Assembly (NCBI RefSeq): GCF_024273195.1 | Contig: NZ_JAMZCU010000006.1 | Location: forward strand, 124,001-188,000 | Origin: Devosia ureilytica | Lineage (GTDB): Bacteria; Pseudomonadota; Alphaproteobacteria; Rhizobiales; Devosiaceae | DNA length: 64,000 nucleotides | Direction: 5' to 3' | Shown: positions 33,701 to 42,747 of the stretch, piece by piece | Numbering within the stretch: position 1 is the stretch's first letter | How the letters are laid out: the number at the start of each line of letters is the position of its first letter | Program-made: the position numbers and the translations under genes | The notes under the pieces: generated by a model | What the model was told of the DNA's origin: nothing | Databases searched by the model: none | The model's input: the letters and a program-made list of their open reading frames with translations, nothing else

Positions 33701-34216
33701 CCCGGAAATGCCGGCGGCTTCTTCGAGAAGGGCCCGGCGGGCTGTGGGCTTGGCGGCAATCAGCTCGCCGATCTGCCCCTGGCGCACCATGGCGGGCGAA
33801 TGCGCGCCGGTCGAAGCATCGGCGAACAGCAATTGCACGTCGCGAGCGCGCACTTCCTTGCCATTGACACGATAGACCGAGCCGGCCTCGCGCTCGATCC
33901 GGCGGGTGACCTCGAGCACATCGGCGGTGTTGAGTGCTGCGGGTGCCGTGCGGTCGGAATTGTCGAGAACGAGGGTAACTTCGGCGGTATTGCGCGCCGG
34001 GCGATTGCCGGAGCCCGAAAAGATCACATCGTCCATGCCCGAGGCGCGCATGGCCTTGTACGAGCTTTCGCCCATGACCCAGCGCATGGCTTCCACGAGA
34101 TTGGACTTGCCGCACCCATTGGGCCCGACAATGCCGGTCAGTCCCGGCTCCATGACCAGCACAGTTTCATCGGAGAACGATTTGAAGCCGTGCAACTTCA
34201 GGCGGGAGAACTTCAT
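30761..34216 (-). CDS. smc: Chromosome segregation protein SMC
   Basis: The 1151-residue condensin ATPase that compacts and organises the chromosome with ScpA and ScpB. Seen: Walker A GPNGCGKS at residues 31-38, long coiled coils rich in Ala, Glu and Arg, a hinge region around residues 500-620 (PGFETALGAALGDDLEASSD), the ABC signature LLSGGEQALTAMSLIFAVF and Walker B ICVLDEVDAPLDDANVERF. ATG 34216 is the standard start (MKFSRLKLHGFKSFSDETVL). It lies downstream of the DsbA-family gene, an arrangement I recall from related genomes. Confidence 0.96.
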   Translation of the reverse strand: MKFSRLKLHGFKSFSDETVLVMEPGLTGIVGPNGCGKSNLVEAMRWVMGESSYKAMRASGMDDVIFSGSGNRPARNTAEVTLVLDNSDRTAPAALNTADVLEVTRRIEREAGSVYRVNGKEVRARDVQLLFADASTGAHSPAMVRQGQIGELIAAKPTARRALLEEAAGISGLHSRRHEAELRLRAAEGNLERVDDVIAQVESQLETLRRQARLATRYRGLSGEIRRAEATLFHIRWVATRVAEKETEAAQAVLIRQLADATHAELVAQKTVETSEAALTPLREREAVTGAVLQRYTILAEQLAEEARRMAQRRTELEDRLRQIAADGSRERELVGEAEATLAAYGEEQAQLSAEQDAAQAEFDAARREADAARAAVGEADETARQAADALAQLRARRMQAERNLADARTRRERLAQQLAEVEADRARVIAALDADETLTARRAALETAQTQAGAAETAAFAAEEEASAAQGKLDDARPRLAELDALVTRLEAEASTLGKMLNTGASLWPAVVDELSVEPGFETALGAALGDDLEASSDAGAPMHWSVAIDGYDDPALPQGAEPLSRHVTGTPLLKRRLDQIGLVDAVDGPALMKALKPGQRLVTLEGALWRWDGFVAAADAPSAAAQRLAQRNRLAELDEEILRAKGERNGWKRDVEALTATLDAARHAERTRREEWRKAQHAIGAAQTELDKATRAMGDLATRRSTLEEAQTRLAASLVEADAMRSDAETALGAAGEETEMAAAASAAQQHLAALRDKADQARLKLSTVESAARMRSARLDQLSRDSAAWQRRRDGAQGQLATLDQRMAEVKAQLGNLAEAPEGFKSRKAQLDEQIDMARIDHQASGDRLNQAQTAWREADRALKAAGDALNGIRIELTRIEERLKGVIVQRQQIERQIEESLGIPASKTLEASGIRPEEALPPEHATEQKLDRLKAERERLGGVNLSAEKEAEEVQEKRDTMVRDRDDIIEAIAKLRGGIASLNREGRARLNEAFGKVNAHFQELFTTLFGGGTAELTFVESDDPLEAGLEIIARPPGKKPQTMTLLSGGEQALTAMSLIFAVFLTNPAPICVLDEVDAPLDDANVERFCNLLDSMRQRTNTRFMVITHNPITMSRVDRLFGVTMAERGVSQLVSVDLTTAESFREAV

Positions 34217-34240
34217 GCGTTCACCCGCCTGGAGGCTGTA

Positions 34241-35038
34241 TTAGTTGGCAGGGGCCATCGCGTCGGTTGCCGGAGCCATTGCGTCCGCAGCCGGGGCCAT
34301 AGCGTCAGTCGCAGGTGCCATTGCATCGGTCGCAGGCGCCATGGCGTCGGTGGCAGGCACTTCGGTAGTTGCTGCGGGAGAGACGAAATCGGCAGGCACG
34401 AGCGGGTCGATTTCGGCAGCGAGCTGCTCCAATGTCTTGCCCCCCGAAAGCGTCTTGCCATTGACATAGAATGTCGGTGTCCCCGTCAGGCCGAACTCGT
34501 CGAGGGCCTGGTCGCGCTGAGCTTCAATCGCGGCGAACACCTCCTGATTCGTCAAGGCCGCCGAGAAGCTTTCCTCGGTAAAACCGAGCTGCTGGGCCAC
34601 CGTAAACAGCGCATCGCGCGGTTTGTCGGACATGCCCCACTCGTTCTGGGTCTTGAAATAGGTGGCAACGACATTGTGGTAGTTTTCTTCGCCGGCCGCT
34701 TCAGCCAACAGGAAGATCGCGGCATCAAGGGCATTGCGCGCGAAGGGGCGGACGATGAACTTGACCTTGCCGGTTTCCACATAGGCTTCCTTGAACGGTT
34801 CATAGACCGTGTTGTGGAAGACCGCGCAGTGCGGGCAGGTGGGCGAGGCATATTCGATAACGGTGACCGGTGCGTCGGCATTGCCTTCGACCTTGTCGAC
34901 AAGGCTACCGGCGGGCGCCATCAGCTTGGCCACATCGATCATGTCGCCTTCGGCAGCCTGTGCGCTCGAAAGGCCCGAGAGGCTCACTGCCGAAGCGGCA
35001 GCAGCCAGGATGATTGTCTCGCGGCGGTTGAACTTCAC
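34241..35038 (-). CDS. DsbA-family thiol oxidoreductase with repeat tail
   Basis: A 265-residue exported thioredoxin-fold protein of the DsbA family. Seen: signal peptide (RRETIILAAAASAVSLSGLS, cleavage near AQAAE), the active site YASPTCPHCAVFHNTVYEPF with CPHC, and the cis-Pro loop GTPTFYVNGK. The last 37 residues are five heptapeptides of the form ATDAMAP, unusual for DsbA proteins. Start: GTG at 35038 has AGGAG eight bases upstream and gives a clean signal peptide, so I prefer it to ATG 35083. Probable partner or substrate is unknown. Confidence 0.88.
   Translation of the reverse strand: MKFNRRETIILAAAASAVSLSGLSSAQAAEGDMIDVAKLMAPAGSLVDKVEGNADAPVTVIEYASPTCPHCAVFHNTVYEPFKEAYVETGKVKFIVRPFARNALDAAIFLLAEAAGEENYHNVVATYFKTQNEWGMSDKPRDALFTVAQQLGFTEESFSAALTNQEVFAAIEAQRDQALDEFGLTGTPTFYVNGKTLSGGKTLEQLAAEIDPLVPADFVSPAATTEVPATDAMAPATDAMAPATDAMAPAADAMAPATDAMAPAN
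34250..34354 (-). repeat. Five 21-bp tandem repeats encoding ATDAMAP
   Basis: Five imperfect 21-base units encode ATDAMAP three times, AADAMAP once and ATDAMAP once at the end of the DsbA-family gene. Third-position differences between units show that the array is not brand new. Confidence 0.85.
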
Positions 35039-35132
35039 GTCTGACGCTCCTGAATTTATAAAATGCTGCGCGACACTACACATGGCGATGATGTCGGCAA
35101 GTGGGCATGGCCATCACTTGGGGGTGAACGGT

Positions 35133-35648
35133 CTATTCGGCCTTTGGTTTCGACCTGCCGGACAGCGCCAGCCCCAGGGCTTGCAACGCTTCCCGCAGAT
35201 CGTCGTCTTCGACCATTTCGGTCGCCTTGCCGACCTTTGCGATTTCGCTCTGGCTCGGTTGACGTGGTTTTTGCATCCGCTGGCCTGAACCGGGGGTGAA
35301 TGGCTCTGCCGACAATCTGACATCATTGACCAGCAGATAGCCAAAATAGCGATTGACTGCCGCGGCAATAGCGGGGGCCTCATGCTGGGCAAAAAGCGCC
35401 TGTCCCGGCGCACACCGCAGATAAAGCGTCGCCCCTTCGGCGCTGCGCTCAGCGCGCGGCCAGCTCAATTTGTCGGGCTGCGTGGTGGCGTCAAACGGCG
35501 GCGGTGCAATGGAACGCCAATGGGTGATGATGTCCCGCCCGGCAAAGCCGCGCTTCTTGAGCACCGGATCAAGCGCCCCCGCCAACGCGTCGGCAACCGA
35601 CAGCGTCTTGTTCCGGCGTTTTGGTTCGGGCAGGTCGTCCTTGGCCAT
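35133..35648 (-). CDS. DUF721 (DciA-like) protein
   Basis: A 171-residue protein with a DUF721 region. DUF721 includes DciA, the helicase loader/operator in bacteria lacking DnaC, but this alphaproteobacterial branch is divergent and its role is untested. Seen: TLSVADALAGALDPVLKKRG, IITHWRSIA, ATLYLRCAPGQALFAQHEAP and YLLVNDVRLSAEP. ATG 35648 gives the family-like start; longer readings run into the palindromic repeat upstream. It diverges from mutY and precedes the DsbA-family gene, a neighbourhood I recall from related genomes. Confidence 0.8.
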   Translation of the reverse strand: MAKDDLPEPKRRNKTLSVADALAGALDPVLKKRGFAGRDIITHWRSIAPPPFDATTQPDKLSWPRAERSAEGATLYLRCAPGQALFAQHEAPAIAAAVNRYFGYLLVNDVRLSAEPFTPGSGQRMQKPRQPSQSEIAKVGKATEMVEDDDLREALQALGLALSGRSKPKAE

Positions 35649-35700
35649 GAGGCTGGAGTAGCGCTGTGGGGGAGCGGGGGCAAGAAGATTGAAAAGAGAC

Positions 35701-35808
35701 CCCCACCTAGCCTCCCCCTGAAGGAGGGGCAGGGACCGATCGAGTTTGCGACGATGGCCGAGCGCACCCGGTGCGCTCTCCCCCTCTTCAGGGGGAGGTC
35801 GGGTGGGG
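35701..35808. repeat. Large inverted repeat between DUF721 and mutY
   Basis: Two 23-base arms (35701-35723 and 35786-35808) are inverted copies with 20 of 23 positions matching; the core is CCTCCCCCTGAAG. Between them is a perfect 8-bp hairpin GAGCGCAC-CCG-GTGCGCTC (35760-35778). The whole resembles the mosaic palindromic elements of Hyphomicrobiales and fills most of the divergent gap. Confidence 0.8.
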
Positions 35809-35850
35809 TGCCCCTTGTCGCCCAAGGGAATAAGACGCTATCCCTCCCCC

Positions 35851-36903
35851 ATGCTACTCGCCCATCCCCATCCCATCGACGCCCCGGCCGTGCTCGCCTG
35901 GTACGACCGCCACGCCCGGGACCTGCCCTGGCGGGTGTCCCCTGCGGATCGCCGCGCCGGGGTGCGGCCCGACCCCTATCGGGTGTGGCTGAGCGAAGTC
36001 ATGCTCCAGCAGACCACAGTGGCGGCAGTCAAAGCCTACTTCCTGCGCTTCACCAGCCTTTGGCCGACAGTTGACGACCTTGCGGCGGCGCCGCTCGATG
36101 CCGTGCTGCGCGAGTGGGCAGGGCTTGGCTATTACGCGCGCGCGCGAAACCTCCATGCCTGCGCTGTCGCCGTCGTGCGTGACCATGGCAGCACCTTTCC
36201 AGACACATCGGCCGCCCTGCAAATGCTGCCCGGCATCGGCGCCTATACCAGTGCTGCCATCGCCGCCATTTGCTTTGACGAGCGCATTGCCGTGCTCGAC
36301 GGCAACCTCGACCGCGTCCTGGCGCGCTACTACGCCCTCGAGGTGCCGGTGCGCGACGCCAAGGATGCGTTGCGCGGCGCCTTGCAGATCGCAGTCCCGG
36401 AACGGGCTGGCGATTTTGCCCAGGCGATGATGGACCTTGGCGCCACCATCTGCGCCCCCCGCGCGGCGGCGTGTCTCGTCTGTCCGCTGCAATCGGACTG
36501 CTTCGCCACAAAGCAGGGCGATCCCACGCGCTACCCCGTCAAACCGACCAAGCCCGAGCGCCCTGTGCGCAAGGGCCATGCCTTTGTCATGCAGGACGCT
36601 TCAGGCGATGTGTTCCTGCGCAGCCGCCCCGCCAAGGGGCTGCTCGCCGGCATGAGCGAAGTGCCGACCTCGGACTGGGCCGCCACCCTCGCCGACCCCG
36701 AGTTTCCATTGGCTGCCGAATGGCGTCATCGCGGCCAGGTGGTGCATGTGTTCACCCATTTCCGGCTCGAACTGGAGGTGTGGACAGCCGCGGTCCTTCC
36801 CGACGATTTCGATGGGGGCTGGTGGTGCGAACCCTCAGCGCTGGCCGGCGAAGCGCTGCCGACGCTGTTCCGCAAGGTGCTGGCCACAGCCGGTCTTAGC
36901 TGA
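35851..36903 (+). CDS. mutY: A/G-specific adenine glycosylase
   Basis: A 350-residue base-excision glycosylase removing adenine mispaired with 8-oxoguanine. Seen: PYRVWLSEVMLQQTTVAAVK, the helix-hairpin-helix LQMLPGIGAYTSAAIAAICF ending in the catalytic Asp region VLDGNLDRVLAR, and the 4Fe-4S ligands in CAPRAAACLVCPLQSDC (C-x6-C-x2-C-x5-C). A C-terminal NUDIX-like domain follows, with FTHFRLELEVW. ATG 35851 gives the standard start. The 3' end overlaps the convergent GNAT gene by eight bases. Confidence 0.96.
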   Translation: MLLAHPHPIDAPAVLAWYDRHARDLPWRVSPADRRAGVRPDPYRVWLSEVMLQQTTVAAVKAYFLRFTSLWPTVDDLAAAPLDAVLREWAGLGYYARARNLHACAVAVVRDHGSTFPDTSAALQMLPGIGAYTSAAIAAICFDERIAVLDGNLDRVLARYYALEVPVRDAKDALRGALQIAVPERAGDFAQAMMDLGATICAPRAAACLVCPLQSDCFATKQGDPTRYPVKPTKPERPVRKGHAFVMQDASGDVFLRSRPAKGLLAGMSEVPTSDWAATLADPEFPLAAEWRHRGQVVHVFTHFRLELEVWTAAVLPDDFDGGWWCEPSALAGEALPTLFRKVLATAGLS

Positions 36904-37387
36904 ACAACAGCCCCATCATCACGATATCCTCGTGGCGCCCATCACGATGGAGCGCGGCGCGCCGCCGGCCTTCATGCACAAAGCCCGCCTTTTCGTAGAG
37001 CGCAATCGCGGCAATGTTGGAGGCATAGACATCCAGCTCGACACGGTGAAATCGGCCGCGGGCGGCATCGAGCGTTGCTGCAAGCAGATTGGCACCCAGC
37101 CCACGGCCGCGATGGCTGGCCAAAAGCCCCATGCCCAGCGATCCACAATGCTCCGAACCGGCCTCGCCGCTTTGGCAAATGTCGCACCAGCCGACGAGCA
37201 TGTTGCCATCCAGTGCCACGAACTGCGGATTGCCCGTGGCAATATTGCTGGCGATGAAATCGTAGGTGCGCTCAATCGCCGGCGCCTCGGTCAGCCGCAA
37301 AAAACGCCGCTCCCGCGCCACGCTGTCGAGCGCGGCGTGAAAGGCTTCGGCATCGTTCAGGGCAATCGGGCGAATGGTGATCGGCAT
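36896..37387 (-). CDS. GNAT N-acetyltransferase
   Basis: A 163-residue GNAT-superfamily acetyltransferase. Seen: ITIRPIALNDAEAFHAALDS at the start, the acetyl-CoA-binding segment LLASHRGRGLGANLLAATLD, and the C-terminal VYASNIAAIALYEKAGFVHE. The substrate is unknown; the sequence resembles small-molecule or peptide acetylases. It lies downstream of the GGDEF gene with a six-base gap, so it may be cotranscribed, and overlaps mutY tail to tail. Confidence 0.88.
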   Translation of the reverse strand: MPITIRPIALNDAEAFHAALDSVARERRFLRLTEAPAIERTYDFIASNIATGNPQFVALDGNMLVGWCDICQSGEAGSEHCGSLGMGLLASHRGRGLGANLLAATLDAARGRFHRVELDVYASNIAAIALYEKAGFVHEGRRRAALHRDGRHEDIVMMGLLFS

Positions 37388-37393
37388 GGACGC

Positions 37394-38554
37394 TCAGGCA
37401 ACCTGGCGCGGCGTCTGGGCATCCGGTGTGGCCGGGGGATGCTCGGCTTCCACCCGGTTTCTGCCATTGCGCTTGGCCTTGTAGAGGGCCCGATCGGCAG
37501 CAGCAAAGGCGGTTTGTGGTGTTGCATCGCCGGTGAACGCCGCGACGCCGAAGCTGGCGCTGACCCGAGTGTCGTCGTCAAGCGCTGCATGCGTGGTGTC
37601 CTTGAAGCGGGCGCGGAACATTTCGGCCAGATCCAGTCCCTCGCGCAGGGACCCATCGGGCACGAGAATGGCAAATTCCTCACCCCCGATGCGGCCGGCC
37701 GGATAGCCGGTCTTGCCAATGATGCCCGCCAGCGAACAGATCACGTCATCGCCCGCCTGATGCCCGAAGCGATCATTGATCTGCTTGAAATGGTCGATGT
37801 CGCAAAAAATCACGACACCGCCCTCCAGCGCCGGCGTGCCGGCGAGAATGTCAAAGGCGCGGCGGTTGAGCAGTCCCGTCAGGCCGTCGCGTTCCGACTG
37901 GTGCCGGAAGGTCGCGATGGTTTCAGCAATGATGGCAGCGATCACGAGGGTGATGATGCCCAGGGTAAGAAGACTTTCCCCCGCCAGCAATGCGAGTTCG
38001 AGGGACGAGCCGTTGAACTCGGGAAAGGTCAGCTCAGGCCCGAAATACCAGATCAGCAGCGGAATGCGTGCAGCCCTGAGGAGGGCCAGAACAATCACTG
38101 AGATCAGCAGGGACGCGTCGAGCAGCCGCCATTTCACGCCGCTGACAATACGCATGGCCGCATCGAGCATGGCCAGCGTGCAGGCCATCTGAACGAACAG
38201 GACCTGATAAAAGAACGGCGCGCCCACTGCAAAAAGCACAATGGCCACCGCACACAAGCCGCCGAAAGCGACGCCGAATTGCCGCCGCCAGCGTTTCTCG
38301 GCCATGAGCGAATGGATGGCATTGTTGGCGAGCCAGAATCCCAGCGGCGCCATCGCCATGGCCGAGATGAATTCCAGGACGCTGCCCTGGGCATAGGTGA
38401 CGATCAGCGTCTGCATAGTCCCGACGGCCAGCCCGCCCGCCAGCCAGGCGAGCGGCACATTGCGCCGCAGGCTGAGGCTGGCAATGGCGCAAAGCAGCGC
38501 CATCAGTCCCAGCGCAACAGCGATGACAATATTGAGCCCCACAGTGGCCGTCAC
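37394..38554 (-). CDS. Membrane diguanylate cyclase
   Basis: A 386-residue protein with about six N-terminal membrane helices (residues 5-215) and a C-terminal GGDEF domain. The active site reads RIGGEEFAILVPD, an intact GGEEF, and VIFCDIDHFKQINDRFGHQAG carries the metal and substrate residues, so c-di-GMP synthesis is expected. The upstream RxxD inhibitory site is absent (KTGY at the matching position), so product inhibition at that site is unlikely. Possible partners in the window are the PilZ protein and the EAL protein. Confidence 0.92.
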   Translation of the reverse strand: MTATVGLNIVIAVALGLMALLCAIASLSLRRNVPLAWLAGGLAVGTMQTLIVTYAQGSVLEFISAMAMAPLGFWLANNAIHSLMAEKRWRRQFGVAFGGLCAVAIVLFAVGAPFFYQVLFVQMACTLAMLDAAMRIVSGVKWRLLDASLLISVIVLALLRAARIPLLIWYFGPELTFPEFNGSSLELALLAGESLLTLGIITLVIAAIIAETIATFRHQSERDGLTGLLNRRAFDILAGTPALEGGVVIFCDIDHFKQINDRFGHQAGDDVICSLAGIIGKTGYPAGRIGGEEFAILVPDGSLREGLDLAEMFRARFKDTTHAALDDDTRVSASFGVAAFTGDATPQTAFAAADRALYKAKRNGRNRVEAEHPPATPDAQTPRQVA

Positions 38555-38683
38555 GGCAGCAGTCCCTCGGCTGTCTATTTGGGAATGCTGGACCGGGGCG
38601 GGTTAATATCGCGCTTCCAGCCGCTTAACATTTCGATCGCATGAGATCATCGTTAAGGGAGCCTTGGCGCCGGAGCCGCATAC

Positions 38684-38712
38684 AAAAAGGCCGCCGGGGC
38701 AAACCGGCGGCC
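38684..38712 (-). terminator. Intrinsic terminator of ccrM
   Basis: A 9-bp stem GGCCGCCGG/CCGGCGGCC with a six-base loop, followed on the minus strand by five T residues. It lies 39 bases after the ccrM stop codon. Confidence 0.85.
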
Positions 38713-38750
38713 AGTGGTCTAAGAGCCTGAAGTGAGATTGGAGGTCAGGA

Positions 38751-39969
<1,219 letters not shown>

Positions 39970-39973
<4 letters not shown>

Positions 39974-40662
39974 CCGGCCACTTTAATGCTGGTGCGGCGC
40001 AACAGCAGCGCGGCCACCGGGGCAAATTCATTGCGGTGATGGCGGCATGGGCCATGCAGATCCAGCGCCATGAGATGGGCCGCGGTGCCGTAGCCTTTGT
40101 GCCCCGAAAAGCCGAAATGAGGCGCGTCGCAATCCATGATTTCGCACATCCGGTCGCGCGTGACCTTGGCAATGATGGAGGCGGCAGCGATCGAAAGGCT
40201 CCGCCCGTCTCCGCCGATCAGCGCAATGCCGGGGCAGGGCAGGCCGGGCGGCACATCGCGCCCATCCACCAGCACCCGGTCAACCTCATGGGGCAGGGCC
40301 TGCACAGCCCGCGCCATGGCGGCCAGCGTCGCGCCCCGGATATTGCGCAGCACGATTTCATCGGGGGGTGCCGAAACCACCGCCACCTCGGCACTGGCCA
40401 TGATCGCATCATACAGCGCATCACGCCGTTCGGCCGTCAGCTTCTTGCTGTCATTGAGGCCCTGGGGGATGTTCTTGGGGTCAAGCCGCACCGCCGCAAC
40501 TACCACCGGCCCGGCAAGGGGACCGCGCCCGGCCTCGTCGACACCTGCCACCCGGCGAGCGCCCCGCGCCAGCAGCATGGCTTCATGGCTGAAATCGGGG
40601 ACACTGGCCTCCGGCGCGAAGAGCTCGCCAACAGCCGGATCTGATTTGACCCTGCGCGCCAC
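39970..40662 (-). CDS. rnhB: Ribonuclease HII
   Basis: A 230-residue type 2 RNase H that nicks RNA in RNA-DNA hybrids and starts ribonucleotide excision. Seen: the active-site start RVAGVDEAGRGPLAGPVVVA with the first Asp-Glu pair, LNDSKKLTAERRDALYD, VLVDGRDVPP with another catalytic Asp, and AASIIAKVTRDRMCEIMD. It has a roughly 30-residue N-terminal extension. It lies between the DUF4180 gene (two-base gap) and ccrM on the same strand. Confidence 0.95.
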
Positions 40663-40664
40663 GG

Positions 40665-41030
40665 CTAATCCTTCCGCCCCAGGCCGGCTGCCAGCGCCGC
40701 CCGGTCACTGGCGAACAGGTGATGCCCAATCCGATTGGTTTCGCCCACGAAGTCGCGCAATGCCTTGCTGGCCGCCAGTGGCGCCGAAATATCGCCCAGA
40801 ATGGCCAGCCGCATCTGGTAGTTCTGCAATTTCTGGAAGAAATGCCCGGCCAGGCGTGTGCTGAGATCGAAAAATTCCGGCGCAAAGCGCTCGACCGGCA
40901 CCACGATCATGTCCGTCGTTGTGCCATAGGTTTCGCCCAATAGATCAAGCGCATCCTGTTCGCTGCAAAGGCTTGGGCCCTGTGCAGCGACAAAATACAC
41001 ATTGATCCCATTGAGCGGTTCTATGCTCAT
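40665..41030 (-). CDS. DUF4180 domain protein
   Basis: A 121-residue protein matching DUF4180, whose function is unknown. Seen: SEQDALDLLGETYGTTTDMI, VPVERFAPEFFDLSTRLAG, FFQKLQNYQMRLAILGDISA and SKALRDFVGETNRIGHHLFA. No membrane segment. ATG 41030 (MSIEPLNG) is chosen over an upstream in-frame start because it fits the domain boundary. It ends two bases before the rnhB start, so coexpression with rnhB is likely. Confidence 0.83.
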   Translation of the reverse strand: MSIEPLNGINVYFVAAQGPSLCSEQDALDLLGETYGTTTDMIVVPVERFAPEFFDLSTRLAGHFFQKLQNYQMRLAILGDISAPLAASKALRDFVGETNRIGHHLFASDRAALAAGLGRKD

Positions 41031-41104
41031 GCCGACCTGATTTCCTTGTTCCTCCCGTGCTGATACAAGAGTCTGGCCGGGGGGCAAAGGCGAGAGAGAC
41101 TTTG

Positions 41105-41686
41105 ATGCGAAAAGCAACCAGCCTTGTGGCTTTTCTGCTGCTGTCCGGCCCAGCCATGGCCGAACCCTTCCACCACCCCTTTGGCGAATGGCGCGAATAC
41201 AATCGCGATTGGCTTGCGGCCTGCCCCGATGCCATTGTCGAAGGGTCTGGCGATTTTTATGGCTATTCCTGCTTTGCCAGCACCGGAAGCCAGGAACTGA
41301 ACGGCGCCAACCTGCCAGCTTACAAGCTGACCCTCATCCGCAACCGGCTCGATGGCACGCTCGACCTCGCCATCACGGTATCGCCCGAAACCGGCGAATA
41401 CGATCCGGCCCGGCCGATAACACTAAGCTTTGGCGGCGAGCCGCCGGTGAACCTGGCAATGGGCACGGACATCGAAACCCGGCACAATACCATCAACCAG
41501 TTCTTCATCGCCGACGCCGAGCAACTCGCCGCGATCATCGACACCATGAAAGACCGCAATGCGGTTACCCTAAGCGTGCCTCTGGTCGGCCAGGATGAGC
41601 CGGTCGAAACCTGGCTATCGCTCCGCGGCGTCCTCGCCTCGCTCGATTTCATGGAAACCTATGCCCGCAAGGTGGCGCAGTATTAG
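41105..41686 (+). CDS. Exported protein, unknown function
   Basis: A 193-residue protein with a clear signal peptide (KATSLVAFLLLSGPAMAEPF) and a mature domain containing FGEWREYNRDWLAACPD, GYSCFASTGSQELNG and RNRLDGTLDLAITVSPETGE. Two mature cysteines (AACPD and YSCFA) could form a disulfide. I do not recognise a family with confidence; the opening Trp/Cys pattern recalls IalB-like proteins only loosely. It diverges from the DUF4180 gene and is followed by a second exported protein. Confidence 0.72.
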   Translation: MRKATSLVAFLLLSGPAMAEPFHHPFGEWREYNRDWLAACPDAIVEGSGDFYGYSCFASTGSQELNGANLPAYKLTLIRNRLDGTLDLAITVSPETGEYDPARPITLSFGGEPPVNLAMGTDIETRHNTINQFFIADAEQLAAIIDTMKDRNAVTLSVPLVGQDEPVETWLSLRGVLASLDFMETYARKVAQY

Positions 41687-41803
41687 CAGTGCGGCATGGT
41701 CAAGGGAGCGACATCCTCAACCATGGCAGCGGTGCTGACCTCGGCCCCGCTTGACACGCCGCGAGAGCGGGACGGTAATGCCGCCTATGGTGGGGAGGTT
41801 GCC

Positions 41804-42739
41804 ATGGCTATTGCCACACTGATCCTGCGTCTTGTCGTGCTGCTTTTGGCTTTGGCGCCCGCTGGCCAGGTTTTGGCGCAGGAGGCCGAAACCGAATTTC
41901 TCCACTACAAGTTTGACCCGCCACTGGGAACCGACATCATCCAGTCCGTGGAGACTGCGAGTGTGCTGACCACGCCTGACGCCAAACGCATGGAGAACTG
42001 GACCCATGAAGTGGTGATCCGCCTGGAACGGCGCGATGGAGACGAGTTCGCCGGAACCTTCCAACTGCGCAATGTCGTCAACCTCCAAAATGCCGAGGAT
42101 GATGTCTACTATCTGATCGCCAAGGCCCTGGAGGACCAGATCTATTCCCTGCGCATGGCCGATATTGGCCTGGCAATCGAGGTAGATTGGTCAGCGATCC
42201 GTCCGCGCATCGAAGAGCAGTTGCCGCGCCTCACCGATCCTGCCAAGGCCGCCGCCGTCAAAGCGGTCCTGTCCGCTTTCAGTGATCACACCCAGGCCGT
42301 TCTCCGGCCCATCAATGCCGCAGCACAGTCCTATTTCCTGCCATTCCGTCGCGACGGTGGGCTCAGCGAAAGAGATGATTTCGGCCCGGCCACATATTTC
42401 GCACTGGACCCGGCAAAGGTGGAGGTCGTCGGCGGCCTCGACCAGGAGGCGAATGCCTTGATCCTCGACTGGCTGGTGACGTCCACTCCTGAGGTCGCAA
42501 CTGCGGCGCTCGGCACACAGATGCGCTCGATCGTCTCGCTTGCGGACCCTCAAAGCACCACCGGCGGCTCGAACATCATCGAGGCGGCCATCGCCGAGGG
42601 GGTGGAAGCCGCCGAGGATGGTTACGCCATCTACGAGCCCGAAAAAGGGATGATGCGCGAAGTGAGCATCAACGCCGTCATGGTTGCCGGCGATTTCGCC
42701 CATGTCACCGCATACAAGCTGATGCGCCTGTCGCCATAA
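41804..42739 (+). CDS. Exported protein, unknown function
   Basis: A 311-residue protein with a signal peptide (LILRLVVLLLALAPAGQVLA, cleavage near QAEAE-like residues) and a large periplasmic domain with FLHYKFDPPLGTDIIQSVET, HEVVIRLERRDGDEFAGTFQ and YFLPFRRDGG. No family recognised. ATG 41804 has GGGGAGG eight bases upstream, much better than an in-frame start at 41696. It follows the previous exported gene by 117 bases and ends convergent with the radical SAM gene, leaving eight bases between them. Confidence 0.7.
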   Translation: MAIATLILRLVVLLLALAPAGQVLAQEAETEFLHYKFDPPLGTDIIQSVETASVLTTPDAKRMENWTHEVVIRLERRDGDEFAGTFQLRNVVNLQNAEDDVYYLIAKALEDQIYSLRMADIGLAIEVDWSAIRPRIEEQLPRLTDPAKAAAVKAVLSAFSDHTQAVLRPINAAAQSYFLPFRRDGGLSERDDFGPATYFALDPAKVEVVGGLDQEANALILDWLVTSTPEVATAALGTQMRSIVSLADPQSTTGGSNIIEAAIAEGVEAAEDGYAIYEPEKGMMREVSINAVMVAGDFAHVTAYKLMRLSP

Positions 42740-42747
42740 GGCTTCTG

